Source: Rhodophyticola sp017644125 (GTDB lineage Bacteria; Pseudomonadota; Alphaproteobacteria; Rhodobacterales; Rhodobacteraceae). Taken from it: 64,000 nt of DNA. The notes beneath the pieces were generated by a model. That model was not told the origin of the DNA. It did no database searches and saw only the letters and a program-made list of their open reading frames with translations. Location: NCBI RefSeq assembly GCF_042140125.1, contig NZ_CP159473.1; one strand, given 5' to 3'. Within the stretch, counting starts at the first letter, position 1. Every line of letters starts with the position of its first letter. This document shows, piece after piece, positions 8,981 to 15,597 of the stretch. Both the position numbers and the translations under genes were made by a program.

Positions 8981-9942
8981 GTATTCACCGCATCATCCCG
9001 AAGAGCTGCCGCGGTGGCCGGGTCGAAGAGCAACGCCCGCTCCGGCATGATCAGGGTATCGAACCCGTCCGGCAGGGCATCCACAGGCAAGGCTGCCGGA
9101 TACATCCAGTTCGTGGTCGGAATGATGGACTGAAATCTTTCCGTCAGCATGAAGTCAAGAAACGCGCGGGCCAGATCGGGCTGATCGCTGCCTGCGAGCA
9201 TGCCGGCCACCTCGATCTGAAGATAATGCCCTTCCTCGAAGGCGGCGGCGGCCTTGCTGTCATCCTCTTCCGCGATCAGGTGATAGGCCGGAGAGGTGGT
9301 GTAGGACAGCACCATATCCGCCTCCCCCTCAAGAAACAGATCATAGGCCTCGGACCAACCGGGCGTGACGGTCACAATATTGTCCGCAAGGCCGCTCCAT
9401 ATCGCGCCGGCCTCGTCACCATGGGCCGCCTCGACCCACATCAGCAGGCCCAGACCGGGAGTGGAGGAGCGCGGATCCTGGATCACGATCCGCGCCTCAC
9501 TTTCCGCAAGCTCGGCAAAGCTGCCGGGCACGTCTTGCATATCGGTGTTGTGAACGAAGGCGAAGTAACCCCAGTCATAGGGAAGAAACGTCTCGCTTTC
9601 CCACTCCACGGGCAGGGTCAGCTCCGGGACGGTCACATTATGGGGGGCGAAAAGGCCGGATTGCATGGCCGCATCCATCAGATTCGTATCCAGGCCCAGA
9701 ACCACATCGGCATCCGAATTCGTGCCCTCAAGCCGGACCCGCGCCAGCAGTGCCGCGCCGTCGCCCGCGCCCGTGAACTGCACGTCGCAGCCACAGGTTT
9801 CTTCGAAAGCCTGCTCGATCTGCGGGCCGGGCCCCCATTCGGCGACAAAACTGTCATAGGAATAAATCGACAATACGGGAGTATCCGCCGCAGCCGCCGC
9901 TGCGATCAGGGAAAACGCCGTTGCCATGATGGTGTGTCTCAT
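8956..9942 (-). CDS. thiB: Thiamine-binding periplasmic protein
   Basis: A 328-residue substrate-binding protein with a signal peptide (about 1-19, ending AAAAAAADTP) and the family start LSIYSYDSFVAEWGPGPQIEQAFEE. Further family blocks are ADVVLGLDTN and LPYDWGYFAFVHNT. The protein binds thiamine, TMP or TPP and delivers it to ThiPQ. It is the first gene of thiBPQ. The Shine-Dalgarno GGAGGC (minus strand, 9953-9948) lies inside a hairpin next to a TPP riboswitch, so translation should fall when TPP is plentiful. Confidence 0.93.
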   Translation of the reverse strand: MRHTIMATAFSLIAAAAAADTPVLSIYSYDSFVAEWGPGPQIEQAFEETCGCDVQFTGAGDGAALLARVRLEGTNSDADVVLGLDTNLMDAAMQSGLFAPHNVTVPELTLPVEWESETFLPYDWGYFAFVHNTDMQDVPGSFAELAESEARIVIQDPRSSTPGLGLLMWVEAAHGDEAGAIWSGLADNIVTVTPGWSEAYDLFLEGEADMVLSYTTSPAYHLIAEEDDSKAAAAFEEGHYLQIEVAGMLAGSDQPDLARAFLDFMLTERFQSIIPTTNWMYPAALPVDALPDGFDTLIMPERALLFDPATAAALRDDAVNTWLTALSR

Positions 9943-9980
9943 CTCACGCCTCCATTGCGCCGGGCGAAGTGAGGCTGAGA
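9943..9980 (-). promoter_or_regulatory. Shine-Dalgarno-sequestering hairpin of the thiB leader
   Basis: On the minus strand TCTCA-GCCTC (9980-9971) can pair with GAGGC-G-TGAGA (9953-9943), ten base pairs with a single bulged G at 9948. The right arm holds the thiB Shine-Dalgarno. The outer part of the left arm (TCTCAG, 9980-9975) is also complementary to the conserved CTGAGA of the TPP aptamer (10052-10047). The two pairings exclude each other, which is the layout of a translational on/off switch. This is inferred from sequence only. Confidence 0.6.
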
Positions 9981-9989
9981 CCCTGGGCC

Positions 9990-10080
9990 TTTACCTTCCC
10001 TCCGCCGGTCCTAACCGGTTCAGGTTCTACGGGTTCGCATGCTGCATCTCAGGCCCGATTGGCCACCCCGAGGTGGCTCT
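9990..10080 (-). promoter_or_regulatory. TPP riboswitch (THI element) upstream of thiBPQ
   Basis: Read on the minus strand the segment contains the conserved order CTCGGGGTGGCC, CCTGAGATGC, ACCCGTAGAACCTGA, CCGGTTAGGACCGG and CGGAGGGAAGG. These are the core blocks of the thiamine pyrophosphate aptamer, with a P1 closing helix ACCT/AGGT. It ends about 48 bases upstream of thiB and should lower transporter synthesis when TPP binds. No U-rich terminator follows, so control is probably at translation. Confidence 0.93.
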
Positions 10081-10136
10081 AGCGGTATCCGCGATACCCG
10101 CGGACCGCAAGGCGAATCTTGCTCCCCGGGAAAATA

Positions 10137-10150
10137 GTTTAACGTTAAAC
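10137..10150. promoter_or_regulatory. Perfect 14-bp palindrome between thi leader and aroC (possible operator)
   Basis: GTTTAACGTTAAAC is perfectly self-complementary. It lies 57 bases upstream of the TPP aptamer on the minus strand and 81 bases upstream of aroC, so it could overlap a promoter for either. The CG-centred form resembles LacI-family operators, but no regulator is identified. Confidence 0.35.
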
Positions 10151-10230
10151 AAGTTTTGAGGAACCGGTTGACCCTTGGCATTCCGGCTTTCTGCGGCTAA
10201 CTCCGGAAAGCAACCTAGGGCAGTTTTCCG

Positions 10231-11331
10231 ATGTCACTGAACAGCTTTGGCCATCTCTTCCGCGTCACGACCTGGGGCGAAAGCCACGGGCCCGCACTTG
10301 GCGCAACGATCGACGGCTGCCCGCCCGGTGTCCCGGTCGCGCCGGCCGATCTGCAACGCTGGCTGGACCGGCGCAAACCCGGACAGAGCAAATACACCAC
10401 CCAACGGCGCGAAGCCGATGCGGTCGAGATTCTCTCGGGCGTCTATGAAGACCGCAGCACCGGCACACCGATCCAGCTGATGATCCGCAACACCGACCAG
10501 CGGTCCAAGGATTATGGCGAGATCGCCGAGAAGTTCCGCCCCGGCCATGCGGACATCACCTACTGGCAGAAATACGGCATCCGGGATCCGCGCGGTGGCG
10601 GGCGATCCTCCGCGCGCGAGACGGCAGCGCGGGTGGCCGCAGGCGGTGTCGCCCGCGCGGCGCTCAACATGCTGCTGCCCGACGTGAAGATCACCGGATA
10701 CATGGTGCAGATGGGCCCGCATCCCATCAACCGTACCCGGATCGATCTTGCCGAGATCGACCGGAACCCGTTCTGGACGCCAGATGCGCAGGCCGCCGAG
10801 CTTTGGGCCGGCTACCTTGATGCGCTGCGCAAATCCGGCGACAGCGTCGGCGCCGTGATCGAGGTGACGGCCTCGGGCCTGCCCGCCGGTCTGGGCGCGC
10901 CGGTTTATGGCAAGCTGGATACCGATCTGGCCGCCGCCTGCATGTCGATCAACGCGGTCAAAGCCGTCGAGATCGGAGACGGAATGGCCGCCGCGGCCCT
11001 GACCGGCAGCGAGAATGCCGACGAGATTTCCATGGGCCCCGATGGCCCGATCTACAGTTCCAACCACGCTGGCGGCATTCTGGGCGGCATTTCGACAGGT
11101 CAGGATGTTGTCGTGCGCTTTGCGGTCAAGCCCACCTCCAGCATTCTCACCCCGCGCAAGACCATCACCAAATCGGGCGAAGCGACGGAGATCGTCACCA
11201 AGGGGCGTCATGACCCCTGCGTCGGTATCCGCGCGGTCCCCGTGGGGGAGGCGATGGTGGCCTGTGTCCTGCTGGACCATCTCCTGCTGCATCGCGGGCA
11301 GGTGGGCGATGCCGGGGGACGTATCGGGTGA
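10231..11331 (+). CDS. aroC: Chorismate synthase
   Basis: A 366-residue enzyme that converts 5-enolpyruvylshikimate-3-phosphate to chorismate with reduced FMN, the last common step to aromatic amino acids and folate. Signatures are GESHGPALGATIDGCPPG (16-33, with the active-site His19), RPGHADITYWQKYG, the GRSSARETAARVAAG block and the C-terminal CVGIRAVPVGEAM. Length is normal. The Shine-Dalgarno is weak. It stands alone on the plus strand, divergent from thiBPQ. Confidence 0.96.
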   Translation: MSLNSFGHLFRVTTWGESHGPALGATIDGCPPGVPVAPADLQRWLDRRKPGQSKYTTQRREADAVEILSGVYEDRSTGTPIQLMIRNTDQRSKDYGEIAEKFRPGHADITYWQKYGIRDPRGGGRSSARETAARVAAGGVARAALNMLLPDVKITGYMVQMGPHPINRTRIDLAEIDRNPFWTPDAQAAELWAGYLDALRKSGDSVGAVIEVTASGLPAGLGAPVYGKLDTDLAAACMSINAVKAVEIGDGMAAAALTGSENADEISMGPDGPIYSSNHAGGILGGISTGQDVVVRFAVKPTSSILTPRKTITKSGEATEIVTKGRHDPCVGIRAVPVGEAMVACVLLDHLLLHRGQVGDAGGRIG

Positions 11332-11425
11332 GCGCCGCTTTCATCTGCCAGCCATACCAGCCACATGATTTCGCCCGAATCTGAGGGCATGACTGCGGCC
11401 AGGGGCGGCTGGCTGGAGCGGTAAA

Positions 11426-11635
11426 TTGCGAATTGCAGATTTCATTCTGTCGGAGGCCGGCGCGCTGAAACTCAGATGGACCGTGCTGACGGTTGCCTGC
11501 GTAGGCGTTGCCCTCGTGACGGTTTCGGCGGTCGCATCCGGTGTCGAAGACCTGTCGATCGGACTTCAGACCGATCTCGCATCGCCGGGACTGTTCAGGG
11601 ATCTGACACGGGCCATTGTTTCCGGTATCGGCTGA
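11426..11635 (+). CDS. Small single-pass membrane protein
   Basis: A 69-residue product starting at TTG (11426) behind GGAGCGG. The pattern is SEAGALKLRW, then a hydrophobic helix (about 19-39) and a tail with VEDLSIGLQTDL. This layout (short basic N-terminus, E-x-GA-x-x-x-x-W, one helix, then a polar tail) is common among short proteins of Rhodobacterales that resemble Flp-type pilins or TadE-like pseudopilins. The match is to the pattern only. The N-terminus resembles that of the larger protein encoded 214 bases downstream. Confidence 0.5.
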   Translation: MRIADFILSEAGALKLRWTVLTVACVGVALVTVSAVASGVEDLSIGLQTDLASPGLFRDLTRAIVSGIG

Positions 11636-11731
11636 AGCCGCGTGACGGGGAAGGCCCTGCGCGGTCTGAGAAAGCCCGCCGAATATCTCCGTAAACAGTT
11701 CGTTTCCACGGAGTTCACCTACAGTCCCGAG

Positions 11732-11745
11732 CGTTAAGGTTAACG
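11732..11745. promoter_or_regulatory. CGTTAA-GG-TTAACG inverted repeat upstream of the TM/beta-sandwich gene
   Basis: Two 6-base arms, CGTTAA and TTAACG, are separated by GG, about 105 bases upstream of the start at 11850. The half-site TTAAC is also the core of CtrA boxes, but the spacing here is not the CtrA spacing. It shares the TTAACG hexamer with the palindrome at 10137-10150. Function is unknown. Confidence 0.25.
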
Positions 11746-11849
11746 GTTTCCGTTGCGGCGACAATGCGCGGAATGCGCCATCTTCTTGCCTTTATTTGGC
11801 CATGTTTCGACGAAATGCGTCGAAATTGGGGTATATTAAAGGATGTCTT

Positions 11850-12575
11850 ATGTTGTTTTTGAGTAATGCCGCGCGGCGGGCTGGCGCCGTGTCGGTGGAT
11901 TGGTCCCTGGCATTTGCAGGTCTTGTGGCTCTTGGTCTGGCTTCCGGCGCAGCGATCAAATCGGGGTTTGGCGGGGCGGATGCCGCCACCGGATGGAACC
12001 TGAGCGGTGTTCCCATTCTCAGTGAGGCCGACAGCCTTGTCGCGGCAGAGGATTTCGCCTCGGGCGCGCCCGGCTGGCAGGGCGGCCATTTCGAGGACAG
12101 CGCGCTTGGCTTCGGCGGCATACTGGGGCGCTTCGGCGGCAGCAATGGCGTCGAAACCGTGTCCAAGACCTACGATCTCGACACAAGCCGCTCCCATGTT
12201 CTGATCAGTTTCGACCTCCACGCCATAGACGACTGGGCCTTGGAGGAGGTCGTGTTTTACATGAACGGCACCGCCATTGCACGGCGCAGCTTCACCACGC
12301 GGCCGGAAATGATGGCCCGGCAATCCTTGTCGCTGCACGCTGTCGACGGCGTGAGGGTCGAAACCAGCGCCCGGCCCGCCAACCGCCCGGACCGGGGCTA
12401 TGCAAGCGGAACCCCCGGGGCCGAGGATCAGACGGTTCAGGTTCAGGTGATTGCCGAAACCCCCGGCGAAACCTTGCGGATCGGTTTCGGCTCCACCCTG
12501 TCGGAGGATATCGGCATCGCGAGCTGGGCGATCGACAATCTGCGGGTGATCTCGACCGATGCGCCCCCGGTTTGA
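11850..12575 (+). CDS. Membrane-anchored protein with predicted extracellular beta-sandwich domain
   Basis: A 241-residue protein from the ATG at 11850, chosen because AAAGGA (11838-11843) precedes it. In-frame TTG/ATG codons at 11796/11802 lack a ribosome site. Residues 1-40 carry ARRAGAVSVDW followed by one hydrophobic helix, like the small protein at 11426. The rest is rich in beta strands, with ILGRFGGSNGVETVSKTYDL and SFDLHAIDDW. I know these motifs from Rhodobacterales surface proteins, where they form a lectin-like sandwich. No enzyme motif is visible. A pilin-like anchor displaying a binding domain is my inference. Confidence 0.6.
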   Translation: MLFLSNAARRAGAVSVDWSLAFAGLVALGLASGAAIKSGFGGADAATGWNLSGVPILSEADSLVAAEDFASGAPGWQGGHFEDSALGFGGILGRFGGSNGVETVSKTYDLDTSRSHVLISFDLHAIDDWALEEVVFYMNGTAIARRSFTTRPEMMARQSLSLHAVDGVRVETSARPANRPDRGYASGTPGAEDQTVQVQVIAETPGETLRIGFGSTLSEDIGIASWAIDNLRVISTDAPPV

Positions 12576-12744
12576 TCCCGGGCCGCGCCACATTCCATAC
12601 CGGCCGCCGGAGGCGCCGGGCAGGTCTGCCACAATTCAGCCGAATTGTACCTGGTGTTCGACCATCAGCGCCGCCATGGGGACCCCTGCAGGCGTCCAAC
12701 TCTCCGGACTTTGCGGGGCGCGGACGGGTCTCCGGCTGCGGCCG

Positions 12745-13614
12745 CTAAGCCTTCACCCGGGCCAGTTGAACGGCCAGAATACCGCCTGCAATGATTGCCA
12801 CGCCGATCACATCGGCCAGCCCCAGACGCTCGCTGAGCAGCAGTGCGGCTATGGCGACACCGAAAAACGGGTTGAGGAAATGAAAAGTCGCGGCGCGTGT
12901 CGGTCCGATGCGGCCCACCAGAATGAACCAGATCCATGTGGCCAGAAGACCGGGGACAAAGCTGGTGTAGAGGAACGCGACGATCAGCTGCCAGGACCAG
13001 ATCACCGACCAGGGCTCCAGCGCCGCAGCAAAGGGCAGAAGCGCCAGACCGCCCACGAGAATCTGCAGCGACACGATCATCAGCAGGTTCTTCCCGTCCG
13101 ACGACGCGCTGCGCACGGCCAGGGTCGCAACGGTCAAGGCCACCGCACCCAGCAGGCAAAGGGCCAGACCAACCCCGTCCGCGCCCATGGTCAGACGATC
13201 GCCCATGATCAGAGCGACTCCGCCAAAACCGGCACATAGGCCGAGTACCCCCATGAGCGGCAATCTTTCGCGAAACACGATCCAGTTCGCGGCCGCAACC
13301 ATAAGCGGCATGGTCGATGCGATGATCGCGGCCAGCGACGCCTCGATCCATTGCATCGCCACGAAATTCAGACCCAGGTAAATCGCGTTCTGACACACCC
13401 CGAAAATCAGCACCGCCCGCCACTGGCCGCGGCTGATCCGCCATGTCTGTCCAAGCCAGACCGCCAGACCGACACCGACAAGTCCGGAAAGTGCGTATCG
13501 CAGCACGAGGGCGGTCAGCGGCGGCGCGGCCTCCACGATGATCCGGGCCGAGGTAAAGGCCGATGACCAGATCAGCGCAAAGCCAAGACCAAGCAGGATC
13601 GCTCGCAGGTCCAT
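12745..13614 (-). CDS. EamA/DMT family transporter
   Basis: A 289-residue protein with ten transmembrane helices in two EamA repeats. The first opens with LGFALIWSSAFTSARIIVE, and the second contains SFVPGLLATWIWFILVGRIGPTRAATFHFLNPFFGV, a classic DMT signature. Members export amino acids or other metabolites, or take up metabolites. The substrate cannot be read from the sequence. It lies downstream of HU on the same strand but behind a strong terminator, so it is probably a separate transcription unit. Confidence 0.87.
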   Translation of the reverse strand: MDLRAILLGLGFALIWSSAFTSARIIVEAAPPLTALVLRYALSGLVGVGLAVWLGQTWRISRGQWRAVLIFGVCQNAIYLGLNFVAMQWIEASLAAIIASTMPLMVAAANWIVFRERLPLMGVLGLCAGFGGVALIMGDRLTMGADGVGLALCLLGAVALTVATLAVRSASSDGKNLLMIVSLQILVGGLALLPFAAALEPWSVIWSWQLIVAFLYTSFVPGLLATWIWFILVGRIGPTRAATFHFLNPFFGVAIAALLLSERLGLADVIGVAIIAGGILAVQLARVKA

Positions 13615-13635
13615 CGTGATTGCCTTACCTCAATG

Positions 13636-13667
13636 AAAAAGGGTCGCCCGCAACCGGGCGACCCTTT
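13636..13667 (-). terminator. Rho-independent terminator after the HU gene
   Basis: A perfect 13-bp stem (13638-13650 with 13655-13667) has a 4-base loop. On the minus strand it is followed by a T run (13640-13636). It sits 23 bases after the HU stop codon. Confidence 0.85.
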
Positions 13668-13689
13668 CATGTCTTGCCTGCGTCGGCAA

Positions 13690-13980
13690 TCAGCCGTTCA
13701 CACTGTCTTTCAGGGCTTTCGCGATGGTCACCTTGACCACCTTGTCGGCATCCTTGTGGATCTGCTCGCCCGTTGCGGGGTTGCGCACCATACGGGCGGG
13801 CCGTTCACGGCAATAGACCTTGCCAACACCGGGGATGGTGGCGGCGCCACCATTGGAAACTTCTTTCGTCACGACCGAAGCGATTGCATCCAGCGCAGCG
13901 CTTGCGGTTTTCTTGTCGCTGCCCATCTCGTCGGCCAGGGCGGCAACCAGTTGGGTCTTGGTCATGGGTTTCTGTGCCAT
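13690..13980 (-). CDS. hup: HU family DNA-binding protein
   Basis: A 96-residue histone-like protein that bends and compacts DNA as a dimer. It has the family layout MTKTQLVAALADEMG, an acidic-basic dimer core, and a beta-arm motif (VGKVYCRERPARMVRNPATGE), in which the usual FxxxxRxARxGRNPxTG is present in slightly divergent form. The ATG at 13980 gives standard HU length and follows AAAGGAG. A longer upstream reading frame has no family support. It is monocistronic, with an inverted repeat about 70 bases upstream and a terminator just downstream. Confidence 0.93.
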   Translation of the reverse strand: MAQKPMTKTQLVAALADEMGSDKKTASAALDAIASVVTKEVSNGGAATIPGVGKVYCRERPARMVRNPATGEQIHKDADKVVKVTIAKALKDSVNG

Positions 13981-14048
13981 GGGTTTGTTCTCCTTTACTG
14001 CCCGAACCCTAGGGCTCGTTGGCGCAAAACTACCCGAATATTGTAGGA

Positions 14049-14068
14049 ACACACAACGCTTTGTGTGT
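14049..14068. promoter_or_regulatory. Inverted repeat upstream of hup
   Basis: ACACACAA and TTGTGTGT form perfect 8-base arms around a CGCT spacer, 69-88 bases upstream of the HU start. The position fits a promoter-proximal operator or a leader hairpin. No T run follows on either strand, so it is not a terminator. The regulator is unknown. Confidence 0.35.
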
Positions 14069-14084
14069 CGATTTCTGCAAAATC

Positions 14085-14105
14085 AGCCCGAAAATCGGGC
14101 TTTTT
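14085..14105 (-). terminator. Rho-independent terminator after amn (bidirectional form)
   Basis: AGCCCGA and TCGGGCT pair across a 3-base loop (14085-14101), flanked by A/T runs on both sides. On the minus strand it begins 12 bases after the amn stop and is followed by GATTTTGC. On the plus strand it runs straight into TTTT, but no plus-strand gene ends here. Confidence 0.65.
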
Positions 14106-14112
14106 CGCCGAA

Positions 14113-15597
14113 TCACAGGAATGCCGTCTCCTCAAACGAGCGCAATTTCCGGGAATGCAGCCGTTCAAGGGGCATCTCCCTGAGATTTTCCATCGCCCGG
14201 ATGCCGATCAGAAGATGGCGCGAGACCTGCGTTTTATAGAACGCGCTCGCCATTCCGGGCAGTTTCAGCTCTCCGTGCAGCGGCTTGTCCGAAACGCAAA
14301 GCAGCGTTCCGTAGGGCACGCGGAAACGGAACCCGTTGGCCGCAATCGTGGCACTCTCCATATCCAGCGCGATCGCGCGCGACTGGCTGAGGCGCTGCAC
14401 CGGGCCGCTATGATCCCTGAGTTCCCAGTTGCGGTTGTCGATGGTGGCCACCGTTCCCGTCCGCATGATCCGCTTCAGGTCGTAACCTTCCACATCGCTC
14501 ACATCGGCCACGGCTTCCTCAAGCGCGATCTGCACCTCCGCCAGCGCCGGGATCGGCACCCAGACCGGCAGGTCGTCATCAAGCACGTGGTCTTCCCGCA
14601 GATAGGCATGGGCCAGAACGAAATCGCCAAGCGATTGCGAGTTCCGCAACCCCGCGCAATGCCCCACCATCAGCCAGACATGGGGGCGCAGGACCGCGAT
14701 ATGATCCGTCGCGGTTTTCGCGTTCGAGGGGCCGACGCCGATATTGACCAGCGTAATGCCGGCCCCGCCCGGGCGGGTCAGGTGATAGGTCGGCATCTGT
14801 GGCAGTTTTGGCGGCGTGTTCAGCGCTTGGTCGGGATCGGTGATCACGTCATTCCCGGGGCCGACAAGTGCGGTGTAGCCGCTATCGGGGTCACGAAGTG
14901 CGGCCCGGCCGAACTCCACGAACTCCTCCACATAGAACTGGTAGTTGGTGAAAAGCACGTGGTTCTGGAAATGCTCGGGCGCTGTTGCGGTGTAATGGGC
15001 AAGGCGCGCCAGCGAATAGTCGATGCGCTGCGCGGTGAAGGGCGCCAGCGCCCCGGATCCGTCCTCGTTATGGTAGCCGAAGCCGTTGACGATCTCGTCA
15101 TTGGTGGTGCCCAGATCGGGCACGTCGAACACATCGCGCAGCGGGAAGGCCAGCGCGCCATCCTGCGGCACCTGCATATCCGCATCGTTCAGCACCGCGA
15201 AATGGACCGGGATCGGTGTCATAGACGGGCCGATACTGACCGGAACCTGATGATTTTCGATCAGCAGGCCGATCTGCTGGGTCAGATAATGCTTGAAGAG
15301 GTCAGGGCGGGTCACGGTCGTGGAGTAGGTTCCCGGCTCCGCCACGTGCCCGAAGGACAGGCGGCTGTCGATCTGTCCGAAGCTCGTCGTCGTGATACGG
15401 ATCTCCGGATAAAACGCGCGGAAGCGTTTGTCGGGCATCTCGCCCATGACCACCTCGGCGAAATGCGCGCTCAGGAATGACGTCGCGGTCTCGTACAACT
15501 CGCGCAGATAGGCCACGGCCTCCTTGGGGTCGGTGAAGCTTTTCACACCCTGATCGGCGGGGCTTTCCACCGGCAAATGTATCATGGGCGCGGTCAT
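14113..15597 (-). CDS. amn: AMP nucleosidase
   Basis: A 494-residue enzyme that hydrolyses AMP to adenine and ribose 5-phosphate. It has the N-terminal AMN domain followed by a nucleoside-phosphorylase-like catalytic domain. Visible landmarks are NIGVGPSNAKTATDHIAVLRPHVWLMVGHC (about 285-315) and ALDMESATIAANGFRFRVPYGTLLCVSDKP near the C-terminus, where the Glu of DMESA contacts ribose in this fold. The start overlaps the end of ade by 4 bases, so adenine released here is made beside the enzyme that deaminates it. A terminator follows. Confidence 0.94.
   Translation of the reverse strand: MTAPMIHLPVESPADQGVKSFTDPKEAVAYLRELYETATSFLSAHFAEVVMGEMPDKRFRAFYPEIRITTTSFGQIDSRLSFGHVAEPGTYSTTVTRPDLFKHYLTQQIGLLIENHQVPVSIGPSMTPIPVHFAVLNDADMQVPQDGALAFPLRDVFDVPDLGTTNDEIVNGFGYHNEDGSGALAPFTAQRIDYSLARLAHYTATAPEHFQNHVLFTNYQFYVEEFVEFGRAALRDPDSGYTALVGPGNDVITDPDQALNTPPKLPQMPTYHLTRPGGAGITLVNIGVGPSNAKTATDHIAVLRPHVWLMVGHCAGLRNSQSLGDFVLAHAYLREDHVLDDDLPVWVPIPALAEVQIALEEAVADVSDVEGYDLKRIMRTGTVATIDNRNWELRDHSGPVQRLSQSRAIALDMESATIAANGFRFRVPYGTLLCVSDKPLHGELKLPGMASAFYKTQVSRHLLIGIRAMENLREMPLERLHSRKLRSFEETAFL

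Noticed and set aside
9971..9980. GAGGCTGAGA on the plus strand, resembling a second TPP aptamer block toward aroC.
   Set aside because: The other aptamer blocks occur only on the minus strand in the right order, and here the sequence is the left arm of the thiB hairpin.
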